From Emticicia sp965283955 (GTDB taxonomy: Bacteria > Bacteroidota > Bacteroidia > Cytophagales > Spirosomataceae): a DNA stretch of 64,000 nucleotides. The stretch covers positions 3,596,001 through 3,660,000 of the forward strand of contig CBDIQW010000001.1 of assembly GCA_965283955.1 (NCBI GenBank). Reading direction: 5' to 3'. Positions 52,838-63,150 of the stretch are shown here, in pieces. The notes beneath the pieces are model-generated. The model was not told where the DNA came from. It saw nothing but the letters and a program-made list of their open reading frames with translations, and searched no databases. The position numbers and the translations under genes were made by a program. Position 1 is the first letter of the stretch; the number at the start of each line of letters is the position of its first letter.

Positions 52838-54473
52838 ATGAAAAAACTAAATAAATTCTTAAAATACATTTTAATCCTTCTCCTTAGCTCCCCTTTAGGG
52901 GCGGGGGGGCGATTATTGGCTCACATTGGCAGTGCTGGCGTTGTGCATGAAGGCAAAGCTGGAAATTACAGCGTACAAGTATATGTAGAGCCTCCCGATG
53001 TGATTCCAGGAACTGCCAAAGTATCGGTAATGGTTGATGGAAACGACATAAAAAGCGTTAAAATGAGTCCGATTTATTATTGGACTGGCGATGAAGGCTC
53101 GCCTCGTTCTGATGAGGGAATTATGACCGAAGCAGGCAAATACGAAGGCAAAATTTGGCTCATGGAAAATGGTGCAGCCAGCGTAAAAGTAGTCATTGAA
53201 GGAGCAAGGGGGAAAGGTGAAGTATTGATTCCGATTGCGGCACTTTCTACGGCTCAACGCCAACTGCCAAGTTCGTTGGGTTGGATTTTGGCAGGTTTGG
53301 CTCTGCTTTTGGTTGGAATTATGACTACTATTATCGGAGCAAGTACGGGCGATAGTTTATTGAAAGTAGGAGAGAATGAAAACAATTCGACTAAGAAACG
53401 ACGTATCGTTGGCTCAACGATTGGGGCTTCGTTTTGTGGACTACTATTATTTGGTGGAAATATGTGGTGGAATGCCGAAACGGCTAATTATCAGCAAAAT
53501 ATCTATCGACCCTATACGGCTCACATCAAGTGTGAGTTTGAGAGGCGGGCAGAGAATTTTGAATTTTAAGATAGATTCGGCTTCGATTAATGGACGTTCG
53601 ACGAGTTTTATTATTCCTGACCACGGAAAATTAATGCACATGTTTTTAGTAAAAGAAGGCTCAATGGAAGTATTTGCTCATTTGCATCCTTCTCGAAAAG
53701 ATACACTTACCTTTGAGGCTCCGTTACCCAATATGCCCGCAGGAAAATATTTAATTTTTGCCGATGTGTTGCGTTATCATAGCTTACAAAATACGATTAC
53801 TGACACCGTAGAAATTCCACAAACGCCAAAAGTAAATGTAATGCCAAAGCTCACAGGCGACTCGGACGATACTTTTGTTGTGACGAATGCAATTAATAAA
53901 AGTGCTAATTCGGTGGGTGATGAAAGCATCACGATTTGTGGAAGTCCAGGTGTGAAAACCAAGCTGCAAGATGGTTCAAGCATTGTTTGGGAAGAAAAAC
54001 CAAACCAAAATCTTATGGCTGGCAAAGTCTATGATTTGAAGTTTTCAGTGCTTACACCTGATGGTAAACCTGCCGAATTACAAACGTACTTGGGTATGAT
54101 GGGCCATGCTGCTGTTATCAAAGATGATGCAAGTGTATATATTCATTTGCACCCTAATGGTACATATTCGTCAACGGCTGTGCAGGTTTTGCAAAAACGT
54201 ATTGACGAAACAAGTAATAAACGCCCGAATTTAAATAATGCTAAGAAATTCAGAGATAGTGTCGATAATGTTTTGGCAAAACTACAATCAATGACTGAAA
54301 CCGAACGAGATAAATTATTGATGGGAGATATGAAACACGAACTCAATGGGCATCATGGTGGACAGGTAACGTTTCCTTATGTCTTTCCGAAGGCTGGGCA
54401 TTATCGTGTTTGGCTGCAAGTAAAGCGGGATGGCAAAATCCTGACGGGTGTTTTTGATGCGAATGTGATTTGA
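52838..54473 (+). CDS. Secreted membrane-anchored protein with HLHP motifs, frameshift near 53510-53550
   Basis: About 545 residues after repair. Signal peptide (opening MKKLNKFLKYILILLLSS), N-terminal Ig-like domain (about 35-135), membrane helices LGWILAGLALLLVGIMTTII and GASFCGLLLFGGNMWW, then a C-terminal region with two repeats of the same kind: LMHMFLVKEGSMEVFAHLHPS and MMGHAAVIKDDASVYIHLHP, then HELNGHHGGQVTFPYVFPKAGHYRVW. The His/Met-rich repeats resemble those of putative copper- or metal-handling envelope proteins. The frame breaks between the second helix and LRGGQRILNFKID. Its signal region contains a repeat element (52886-52911). Confidence 0.75.
52886..52911. repeat. AGCTCCCCTTTAGGGGCGGG element inside a signal-peptide region
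   Basis: CTCCCCTTTAGGGGCGGGGG matches the intergenic element at 60134-60155 and 46606-46626. Here it is translated in frame as SSPLGAGGR, between the hydrophobic core and the mature protein. A related CCCCCAACAGC..CCCTAAGGGGAG sits at about 52773-52806 upstream. Confidence 0.65.
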
Positions 54474-54534
54474 AATCGCACGAGTATTGATAAAATATAA
54501 TACACCAATTCGATAGATTTTATTCTTTTCAGAG

Positions 54535-54569
54535 AAACACCCAAGCTGCAATGTTTGGGTGTTTTTTTT
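54535..54569 (+). terminator. Rho-independent terminator after the HLHP gene
   Basis: AAACACCCAA (54535-54544) pairs with TTGGGTGTTT (54555-54564), followed by a T-run. Confidence 0.85.
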
Positions 54570-54571
54570 GC

Positions 54572-54950
54572 TCTATACGTTTATAAGTAAAAATACTTAT
54601 AAATTGGAATATTGCAATTATATAGAACTATTTTGGAAAGTACATTAAAACCTATTTTATGATGTTTTTAAATATTTTTTAGATAAATGATAAAAAATTA
54701 AACCTATTTTGTTGAAAATTTTAATTTTTAAAGATTAAATATCAAAAATTAACACATATGTACTTTTTTATTTTTATTGGTAAGTCATACTGTAATTTAT
54801 GTAAATATCGCCAATAATTGTACTTTTCAAATTAAATATGATAAATAAATAATTATTTTTAATAAATATTCATTTTTTTTTGATAAAAATTTTTTTATTC
54901 AATTTACACTTGATACTTTTAGTCACTATTTCTTAGATAAGTACAACAAT
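54572..54950. other. Very AT-rich gap; only a short direct repeat seen
   Basis: No gene. ATTAAAACCTATTTT near 54644 and ATTAAACCTATTTTGTTG near 54697 form a direct repeat about 54 bases apart that could be an operator for the SusC operon. No exact TAnnTTTG element; TACTTTTA near 54915 is the nearest. Confidence 0.35.
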
Positions 54951-54956
54951 TCTTCA

Positions 54957-55252
54957 TCAAGCTCTTCTTTTCCGACCGCAATAGGGAAGTTGCTTGAAGC
55001 CTAAAAATACTACGCTTAAAATGCGGAATTTGGAATGCAACAAAAGCATTTCATAATTAAAACTGATGGCAGGAAACCATCGAGCCAAGAAAACTAAGAT
55101 TATATAAAGTTGAATTTTCTACACGCAGAATTTTCGACTCAAAAGATACACTTTATCCAAACTGGACCCTATAATAATTTCCCTTTAGGCCGATTGTTAC
55201 GAAACCGAGCGGTCGGAGTCTCGTAATAATTCGGCTGAAAAGGGAACAACAA
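54957..55252 (+). promoter_or_regulatory. Long structured leader upstream of susC-like gene
   Basis: Successive hairpins: CAAGC..GCTTG (about 54958-55001), GAATGC/GCATTTC (55033-55052), GATGG/CCATC (55065-55081), AGTTGAA/TTCGACT (about 55108-55139), and a long one at 55179-55246 with helices TTCCCTTT/AAAGGGAA, GCCGA/TCGGC, TTGTTACGA/TCGTAATAA and CCGA/TCGG. The last ends 28 bases before the SusC ATG. No match to a riboswitch class I can name. Confidence 0.5.
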
Positions 55253-55273
55253 ACTAACTTAAACCAAACATTT

Positions 55274-58200
55274 ATGATGAAGAATTTCTACCTATTAGTT
55301 TGCTTGCTATTATCGTCAGCGATAATGGCACAGGATAAGGTTATTTCGGGAGTCGTTGGCTCTGAAAGCGAGGGCGTTTTGCCTGGAACTTCGGTTACTG
55401 TAAAAGGAACTTCTTTTGGAACTGTTACGGACGCTAACGGAAAATTTTCGTTGAAAGTCCCTGCAAGTGGTGCTTTTCTCACTTTTAGTGCCATTGGATA
55501 TATCACTACTGATATTAAAATTGATAATAAAACTACATTTGATATAACGTTACAGCCCGATACAAAAACCTTGAATGAGGTGGTTGTAACGGCTCTTGGT
55601 ATTTCGAGAGAGAAAAAATCGCTCGGTTACTCGCAGCAAGAACTCAAAGGTGAAGGATTAGTTGAGGCTCGTTCAAACAATATCGCCAACTCGCTTTCGG
55701 GTAAAATGGCGGGTGTGCGTATCGCAGCCAATGGTGGTCAGGAAGTGGCTCAACTATTCAGATTCGTGGTTCTTCATCGGTTTCGGGTAATAATCAGCCA
55801 CTCATCGTAGTGGATGGTGTGCCGATTCAACAACAATTCGACAAACAATTTGGTGGTGGTATCTCGGAAGTTAGCCCCGATAACATTAAAGATATTTCGG
55901 TTTTAAAAGGACCAAACGCTGCGGCACTTTACGGTTCACGAGCTGCCAATGGTGTAATCTTGATTACAACCAAAGACGGTGCTGGCACAAAAGGACTGGG
56001 TATCGAATATAACTCAAACTTTACGGCTGAGCGTCCGTTGGTTAAACCAAATTTTCAAAATAGTTATGGTGGTGGTTCGGGTTATGCAACTTGGTACTCA
56101 GATGGTTGGAGTGGAGTAATTGCCCCTGATGCTTATGACCAATACAAAGCTGCATACGGAACAGTAAGACCTGGTTCGACAACTGGTACTGACGGTACTG
56201 ACGAAAGTTGGGGTGCTCCCCTTGATGGCCGCTTGGTTAGACAATGGTTTACAGGAAAAGATGTTGCTCCGCTTACACCACAACCAAATAACTGGGACGA
56301 ATACTGGCAAACTGGTACTACTTTATCGAATAACTTAGCTCTTTCGGGCGGAAATGATAAAGGTAGCTTCCGATTGAGTATTGGTCGCCTCGACCAAAAA
56401 GGCTTGATGGCTTTCAATGACTTTTACAGAAATAACTTCAAAATTAACTCAAATTATAAGGTTTCTAAATTCATAACTGCCGTTGTTTCGGGTGAATATG
56501 TGAAATCGGGTGGTAATCGTACTTATCAAAGTGGTGACCAATTTATCTGGTCGCACCGCCATGTTTCTTGGGATCAACTGGCAAACTACGCAGATTATGC
56601 AGGAGTGCATATTCAAAGAGCTGTGGCAGGAAGATTACCTGACAATGATCCTGCAAACTGGCAACATACATTCTTTACTAATCCGTTTTATACAAGCGAA
56701 AAGTTGCCTTACGATAATGAAAAAGACCGTTTAGTTGGAAATATTGCCTTAAACTTTGCAATCTCACCAGAATTAAAATTGATGCTCAGAAGCGGTACAG
56801 ATATGTGGTCTGATACTCGTATCAATATTATTAACTTTGATAGAGTTCGTAACGGAAACCGTACACCTGGTCGTTATTCGGAGGAAGTTTTACGCCGCCA
56901 AGAAACTAACCACGATGCCCTACTTTCTTACGAAAAATCAATCACAAAAGATTTTCATTTGGTGGCTTCGGCTGGTGCAGCTCAAAGAAGCAATTATTAC
57001 AAACGTAATTTTGCCAACGTAGCCGAGTTAGTTGTTGATGGCGTTTATAACTTAGCTAACTCAAACCCAAGTCAAAATACAATTGATAGCCGTATCGAAA
57101 AAGCAGAAGTACAAAGTGTTTATGGTTCATTACAATTGGGCTATTTGAATGCTTTATTCTTAGATGCAACGGCTCGTAACGACTGGTCGAGTACGCTTCC
57201 ATCAAATGCTCGTTCGTATTTCTACCCATCAGTTTCATTGAGTGGGGTAGTTACAGATTTGATAGATTTCCCAAAAACAATTCTTTCTTACGGAAAAGTT
57301 AGAGCAAGCTGGGCTCAAGTAGGAAACGATGCCGACCCGTATCAATTAGCACAAACTTTCCGTGCGGGTGGCTCTTGGAATAGCTCATTACCAGCTTATT
57401 ATGAAAATTTAACGATTTCAAATTCTACCTTAAAACCTGAAATCACAACGGGTATTGAATTAGGTTTAGATTTGAAATTCTTGAAAAATCGTTTCGGATT
57501 AGACTTCACTTACTATAATCAGTCAACTAAAAACCAAATTCTTGGAGTAGAAATCTCGAAGGCCAGTGGCTATGACAAACGTATCTTAAACGCAGGTCAA
57601 ATCACTAATCAAGGCATCGAGATTATGCTCTCAGGAAAAGTACTTGAAGCAAATTCATTCAAGTGGGATGTGGCTGTGAATTATTCTCGTAACCGCAATA
57701 AAGTAATCGCTTTGGCTGAAGGTCTGACAACTTACACACTCCAAGAGCGTAGAGGTTTGACTTCAATCGCCCAAGTAGGAATGCCTTACGGTGCGTTGTT
57801 TGGTATCGGTTTCAAACATGCTCCTGATGGTCAAATTGTTTATGCCAATGGCCTACCAGTAGTAGAAACTACACCAAGAATCTTGGGCAATATCCAACCA
57901 GATTGGATGGGTGGTATCTCAAATACTTTCACTTACAAGAAATTTACATTAACAGCTTTGATTGATGCCAAAATTGGCGGAGATATTTTCGATGAAGGTA
58001 CGGGTACAGCTCGTTGGACAGGCCAATATGCAGAAACAGCCGTTGGTCGTGAAGAGGGTATTATCGGAAAAGGCGTGATGAATATCGGAACTACCGAAAA
58101 TCCTCAGTATGTACCAAACGACGTGATTGTGGCAACTAACCAATTGATTGGTTACAACAATCCTCGTCGCTACCACGAGGCAGCCATTTTCGATGCTTCT

Positions 58201-58437
58201 TATGTGAAATTACGTGAAGTTTCATTTGGATATAATATTCCTAAATCGGTTTTATCGAAACTACACTTACAAAATGCAAAACTTTCGATTGTAGGTAGAA
58301 ACTTGGCTATTTTATTCAAAAATACGCCACACATAGACCCAGAAGTTGACCGTTTCGGAGCTAACCAACAAGGTTTTGCTTATGGCGAATTGCCAAATTC
58401 AAGAAGTGTAGGTGCAAACCTTTCGATTAGTTTTTAA
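55274..58437 (+). CDS. SusC/RagA-type TonB-dependent receptor, frameshift near 55741
   Basis: Outer-membrane nutrient receptor, about 1053 residues after repair. Signal peptide (MMKNFYLLVCLLLSSAIMAQ), CarboxypepD_reg-like domain (about 22-100, ISGVVGSESEGVLPGTSVTVKG), SusC motif LNEVVVTALG, plug with SGKMAGVRI, then G-SGSTIQIRGSSSVSGNNQPL across the break, VVDGVPI, and KDISVLKGPNAAALYGSRAANGVILITTK. The C-terminal barrel ends in VGANLSISF. It works with the SusD protein below and TonB energy. Substrate unknown; the neighbouring aminotransferase and permease hint at an amino compound. Confidence 0.94.
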
Positions 58438-58440
58438 AAG

Positions 58441-58527
58441 CCTCACCCAATCCTCCCCGATGGGAGAGGACTTTCAGAAAGTGGGAAGTTTTCTCCCCTC
58501 CCTATTGGGGAGGGGTCGGGGAGGGGC
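58441..58527. repeat. CCTCCCC..GGGGAGG palindromic elements between SusC and SusD genes
   Basis: CCTCCCCGATGGGAGAGGA and CCTCCCTATTGGGGAGGGG, with a further GGGGAGGGGC, fill the 118-base gap. The second unit is almost the same as the one inside prmC (16402-16429). Confidence 0.7.
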
Positions 58528-58555
58528 TATTTTTTTACCTAAAATTTTGACAAAT

Positions 58556-60025
58556 ATGAAACTCAATAAAATTATATATTCATTCGCATTTGTTGGTTTG
58601 CTTTCATCGGTTAGTTCTTGTACGAAAGATTTCGATGAAATGAATACCGACCCAAATAACCCAACAGCTATCGGAGCTCAATATTTATTTCCGTACGCTA
58701 CCGAAAAAGCAGTTGATAGATATTGGGGCGGAAACGTTCGTTTTGAGCGTTTGAACCTTGATGGAGCAATGCTTTGGGTACAGTATTTAGCACGTAATAT
58801 TTACTCAAATGAAGGCGATAACTACGGTATTACGCCAACATTTTATAATAATACGTGGAAATCGCTCTACAATGATGGTTTATTGAATTTTCAGAGAATC
58901 ATCACAGAGTCGAGCGAAACTGGCAAAAGTCCGAACAAAAATTATGAAGGTGCTGCTCTCGTAATGCGTTCGTGGACATTCTCGCTTTTGACAGATTTGT
59001 ACGGTGCAATTCCTTATACTGAATCAATCAAAGGAACGGCTGAAACGCCAATTTACACACCTGCTTATGACTCAATGGATAAAGTTTATGCAGGAATCTT
59101 GGCTGATTTGAAACTTGCCAACGAGAAATTGACCGTTGGTGGCCCAGCTATTTCGGGCGATATTATTTACGGTGGCGATATTTTGAAATGGAAGAAATTT
59201 GCCAACTCGCTTCGTTTGCGTTTAGCGAATCGTCAAGCAGCTAAGAAATCGGCTGAATCTAAGGCAATCATGAACGAAATCCTTTCAGATGCTACCAAAT
59301 ATCCGATTTTCACCAGTAATGCAGATAATGCACTTTTGGCTAATACAACTTCTCGCCCAAGCAACAATGAGTGGAATGAAGTAATGATTGTAGGTAGCCG
59401 TACTGACTGGAGTATCAGCAAAACCGTGGTTGATAAACTAACGGCTCTGGGTGATACTCGTTTGGGAGTTTTTGCAACTAAAAACAAAGCAGGTGGCTAT
59501 GAAGGTATTCCAAACGGTTTGCCTGATGCAATCGCTACTACATATTTGAGCTCGGCTTCAGTATTGACAGATTATTTCACGAAAGCAAATGCTCCAAGTA
59601 TCATTATGACTTTCAGTGAATTGAATTTCATTTTGGCCGAAGCAGCATTCGATGGAGATATCACAATCGGCAATGCCGACGATTATTTCAAAAAAGGAAT
59701 TGATGCTTCATTTACTCAGTTTGGCATCACAACTCCAGCTACTTATTTGACAACAGTTGGAGCGATTTCTAAAGAAAAAATTATCGAACAAAAATGGATT
59801 GCTCTTTTTGGACAAGGTGTTGAGGCTTGGACAGAGTTCCGTCGCACAGGTTTTCCTAAGTTTTCTCCACGTGATGCCAGAGCGGTGTTTGAAAACGATG
59901 GTGTTGTACCAACTCGTTTGCCGTATCCAACTACTGAATATTCGTTGAACAAGGCGAAACTTGATGAAGGCATCAAAATCAACGGAGCAGATAACATGAA
60001 AACCAAACTTTGGTGGACGGAATAA
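58556..60025 (+). CDS. SusD/RagB family nutrient-binding lipoprotein
   Basis: About 489 residues from ATG 58556, chosen because it gives a lipoprotein signal (SFAFVGLLSSVSSC). Surface lid of the SusC-SusD pair, of the SusD-like 2 subfamily: FDEMNTDPNNPTAIGAQYLF, tetratricopeptide-like helices (ALVMRSWTFSLLTDLYGAIPYTE), FANSLRLRLANRQAAK, and EKIIEQKWIALFGQGVEAWTEFRRTGFP. The longer frame from 58412 runs through repeat DNA and is rejected. Confidence 0.94.
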   Translation: MKLNKIIYSFAFVGLLSSVSSCTKDFDEMNTDPNNPTAIGAQYLFPYATEKAVDRYWGGNVRFERLNLDGAMLWVQYLARNIYSNEGDNYGITPTFYNNTWKSLYNDGLLNFQRIITESSETGKSPNKNYEGAALVMRSWTFSLLTDLYGAIPYTESIKGTAETPIYTPAYDSMDKVYAGILADLKLANEKLTVGGPAISGDIIYGGDILKWKKFANSLRLRLANRQAAKKSAESKAIMNEILSDATKYPIFTSNADNALLANTTSRPSNNEWNEVMIVGSRTDWSISKTVVDKLTALGDTRLGVFATKNKAGGYEGIPNGLPDAIATTYLSSASVLTDYFTKANAPSIIMTFSELNFILAEAAFDGDITIGNADDYFKKGIDASFTQFGITTPATYLTTVGAISKEKIIEQKWIALFGQGVEAWTEFRRTGFPKFSPRDARAVFENDGVVPTRLPYPTTEYSLNKAKLDEGIKINGADNMKTKLWWTE

Positions 60026-60133
60026 AATCAATGATTGAATGAGAGAATGATTGAATGAAACTTATTCTCTTTCAAAGCAAATATTTTTTCACTATGCTAA
60101 AAAGATACCCTTAGCATATTCAAAAAACAAAAT

Positions 60134-60155
60134 CCCCCCTTTAGGGGCAGGGGGG
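60134..60155. repeat. CCCCCCTTTAGGGGCAGGGGGG element
   Basis: Same family as 52886-52911 and 46606-46626; described by its CCCCCCTTTAGGGG core. It precedes the lipoprotein gene by 9 bases. Confidence 0.6.
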
Positions 60156-60163
60156 TGTTCATC

Positions 60164-60634
60164 ATGAAGAAAATACTATTTTTTAGCACTATACTTTTAG
60201 GATTTGTAGCCACATCGTGCAAAGTTGATGATCCATTTGTTGACAGAGTTGCGGCACCAGTTTTAGTAATTTTTGAAGACCCAACTGGTAAAACCAATGG
60301 TCTTACTACCGAACCAGCTATTGTCTCATCTGCTTCGGCCGACGCTTCAATCACTGTGCGTTTGTTAGAATTAAACAAAGATGGTTTACTTGATTTCAAA
60401 GTAGGTATTGATAGCATTCCTGCTACGGCCGTTCCTGTAACATTTAAACTCAGAAATGGTACAAAAATTTCGGATGTGACAACTGACGGAACGGGTCGTT
60501 CGACATTGAAAATTTCTTGGAAATCGCTTGGTATTGCTACACCAGCAGCTGGTTCTTCGGTGCAGTTGGCTTGTTCGGCAACGTACAAAGAAGTATCGTT
60601 TACAAAATATTTTAGATTAACAGCAACAAAATAA
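60164..60634 (+). CDS. Lipoprotein of the SusCD operon, unknown function
   Basis: About 156 residues from ATG 60164, lipoprotein signal (ILFFSTILLGFVATSC). The mature part looks like one or two beta-sandwich domains (APVLVIFEDPTGK; ITVRLLELNKDGLLDFKVG; VPVTFKLRNGTKISDVTTDG; STLKISWKSLG; SVQLACSATYKEVSFTKYF). No family recognised. Likely a surface lipoprotein accessory to the SusCD pair, as often found in such operons. Confidence 0.8.
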   Translation: MKKILFFSTILLGFVATSCKVDDPFVDRVAAPVLVIFEDPTGKTNGLTTEPAIVSSASADASITVRLLELNKDGLLDFKVGIDSIPATAVPVTFKLRNGTKISDVTTDGTGRSTLKISWKSLGIATPAAGSSVQLACSATYKEVSFTKYFRLTATK

Positions 60635-60685
60635 TGGATAATTAAAAAAAGTCTCTATTCAAATAACAAAAAAACTAAGAATACA

Positions 60686-61872
60686 ATGAGCAACATGATT
60701 AACAGACGTAGTTTATTAAAGACAGGTTTAATGACAATCGGCGGAATGGCACTTGCTCCGCACATCTCAATGGGTGCATTTTCGGGTGCAAATTTCAGCC
60801 TTGATGAAAAAGCAGACTTTATTATAGCCCGCTTTTGAGAGAGCATTTTTTAGATGAAAGACCAGACGTAACGGCAATGATGGCTCGCTTGAATGCTAAC
60901 GAAAACCCTTACGGGCCACCAGAAAGCACAAGAAAAGCAGTTGCCGAGTCAGTTTCGGGCGGAAATCGTTATTCATGGAAAGAGTTAGCAACTTTGGTTG
61001 ACAAACTCGCTAAGAAAGAAGGCGTAACCGACAAACACATTATGATGGGGCCAGGTTCGTCAGATTTGCTCGAAAAAGTAGCTTTAGTATTGTTTATGAA
61101 TGGTGGAAACGTTGTTTCGGCTGACCCAACTTATATGTCATTAATTCGTGTAGCTGAGTCGGTTGGTGCAACTTGGAAAGCGATTCCTTGTAAATCAGAC
61201 TGGTCGCATGACTTGAAAGCAATGGAAGCCGCTATTGATAAGGATACTAAAATGGTTTATATCTGTAATCCTAACAATCCAGTTGGTAGTATTACAGCAG
61301 GAAAAGATTTATTAGATTTCTGTTCAAGAGTATCTGAAAAAGTGCCAATTTTTGTTGATGAAGCATACCTCGAATTGGCCGAAGGAACAGGCACAGAAAG
61401 TATGGTTTCGTTGTTGGCTCAAAAGAAAAACGTAATCATTGCTCGTACATTCTCAAAAATCATGGGTATGGCTGGTTTGCGTGTTGGTTATGCAGTAGCT
61501 CAACCAGAATTTTTGGATAAAATCCAGAAAATCACAAGAGGTGGAATGGGTATATCTCATACTTCAGTTTTAGGTGCAATTGCAAGTTTTGAAGACACTG
61601 GCTTCCAAGCAATGACCAAAAAATTAAACACCGAATGTAAAGAATATTTGTATGAAAACCTAACGAAAATGGGCTACAAATACATTCCATCATATACAAA
61701 CTTTGTGATTTTCCCAATCAATATGAATGGTAAGGATTTCTTAGGAAAGATGGCTTCAAAAGGAATAATGGTGCGTGCGTTTGATATTCAGAACAAGCCG
61801 TGGTGCCGTGTGAGTATGGGAACGATGGACGAAATGAAGTCTTTTGTAAAAGCACTGGGCGAATTATCTTAG
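60686..61872 (+). CDS. Tat-exported PLP aminotransferase (HisC-like), frameshift near 60830
   Basis: About 395 residues after repair. The N-terminus MSNMINRRSLLKTGLMTIGG has a twin-arginine motif (RRSLLK) and hydrophobic core, predicting folded export. Fold type I aminotransferase follows: RLNANENPYGPPES, GPGSSDLLEKVAL, YICNPNNPVGSITAG, FVDEAYLE, PLP-Lys in RTFSKIMGMAGLRVGYA, and C-terminal Arg in VSMGTMDEM. The break lies just after the Tat region (DFIIARF, then EHFLDERPDVTAMM). Substrate probably an amino acid or amine; HisC-type residues do not prove histidinol phosphate. Confidence 0.88.
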
Positions 61873-61895
61873 TTTTTTTGTCATAGGTTAGAGTG

Positions 61896-61930
61896 ATTTG
61901 GGGAAGTTAATAACTTCTCCAAATTTTGTA
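61896..61930 (+). terminator. 13-bp hairpin after the aminotransferase gene
   Basis: ATTTGGGGAAGTT (61896-61908) pairs with AACTTCTCCAAAT (61912-61924) with one G-T pair, then TTTTG. A weak or partial terminator inside the operon. Confidence 0.65.
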
Positions 61931-62042
61931 CTTTACAAGTTGTTGATAGTGAGTAATTTATATGAAAAGATAACACTGTGAAGTAGGTAATTCTTAATCG
62001 CTACGGCGAACCGTTCTACATTTTTCATTATTAATTAAAATT

Positions 62043-63150
62043 ATGGTTGAGGCTGTACAAAAAACACTTATCCTCCTCCTACTTATTGGACTGGGATTGG
62101 CTCTGAGGAGTAAAATAAAAAACAAAACCGAAATAAATGGTATCAAAGAAATTATCTTGTCAATTGCATTACCTTCAACGGTTTTCATTGCATTGATGGG
62201 TATCAAAATTAGTGCATCTTTACTTATTTACCCTGTACTTGTACTTGCTTTTAATTTCTTTATTTACTTAACAGCTCCTTATTGTTTGCCAATTTTTGGC
62301 ATCGAAAAAGATACGTTCGGCTGGGCGTACGCTCACAATGTTGTTGCCTTCACTCGCACCTGGGCTTTCGAGTTTTCCGTTTATCAATGAGTTCTTGGGT
62401 GATGAATCTTTGGCATTGGCCGCCATGGGTGATGTGGGAAATAAGTTTTTTGCTTTAAACTTTCTCTACTTTGTAGCCATGAAAATGTACCTCAAAAATA
62501 ACCAAACTGAGGAGGTAGAAGAAAAAGGAAAAGTAAAAAGTTTATTACTAAGTTTAGTAAAGGAGCCAATCAATATTATTATGCTTTTGGCTATTATTTT
62601 TCTTTCGGTAGGAATCAATATGAAGTCATTACCATCGGCAATTTCCGAGTTATTTAACCGTGCCAGTAGTCTTATGACTCCTTTGGTGTTGATTTATATC
62701 GGTTTGGCCGTGCAATTCAAAGAAGGAAAAATTAAACTCGTAAGTTCGATTTTATTATTCAGAGCGGGTATTACTATACTTTTCAGCGTTCTGATTATCA
62801 ATATCTTTAACATCACTACTCCTAACCTAATTTTACTTGCAGTCGTAGTACCGTTGAGTTCGTGTAGTTTTTGGCCTTTTGCTCATATTTCGGCGATTAA
62901 TCTCAAAGAAGAGGACAAAAACTATGTAAAAGAAAGAAAAACTTTTGATATGAACTTAGCGGTACTGATTTTGGCTTTTTCATTGCCACTCTCTACGATT
63001 TTAGTAATGGGTATTTTAGCATCAGGTCAGTTTTTTGCTCAAACGAGTACCTTATTAGTTACAGGCTTGATTTTCACGGGTTTAGGACTTGCTCCTCACA
63101 TGCTCAAAAAATCAAAAACATTCCTGAAACTCTCAAAAGTGTCAAGTTAA
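62043..63150 (+). CDS. AEC family permease, frameshift near 62316
   Basis: About 368 residues, ten predicted helices, auxin-efflux-carrier-like transporter fold. First half: TLILLLLIGLGLALRSKI, LSIALPSTVFIALMGIKIS. One extra base near 62316 separates FGIEKDT from SAGRTLTMLLPSLAPGLSSF; then LGDESLALAAMGDVGNKFF is the family's helix-crossing motif. AEC members export or import organic anions and amino acids. It follows the Tat aminotransferase by 170 bases on the same strand, after a weak terminator. Confidence 0.8.

Noticed and set aside
54957..55100. Resemblance to a SAM-I or cobalamin riboswitch (ATCAAG, AATAGGGAA, TTGAAGCC)
   Set aside because: Only short words match. The GGCAACC and kink-turn parts of SAM-I and the CCCGCNACTGT and GTCAGGANACCTGCC parts of the B12 switch are absent.
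55179..55246. Long imperfect hairpin as an integron attC site
   Set aside because: No GTTRRRY core at the ends, no integrase, and no gene-cassette array; it lies in a 5' leader.
58412..58555. N-terminal extension of the SusD protein
   Set aside because: Reads through G/C-rich repeat DNA and would bury the lipoprotein signal at 58556.
60686..61872. Aminotransferase as biosynthetic hisC
   Set aside because: Tat signal and SusCD neighbours argue against a histidine pathway role; no other his genes nearby.
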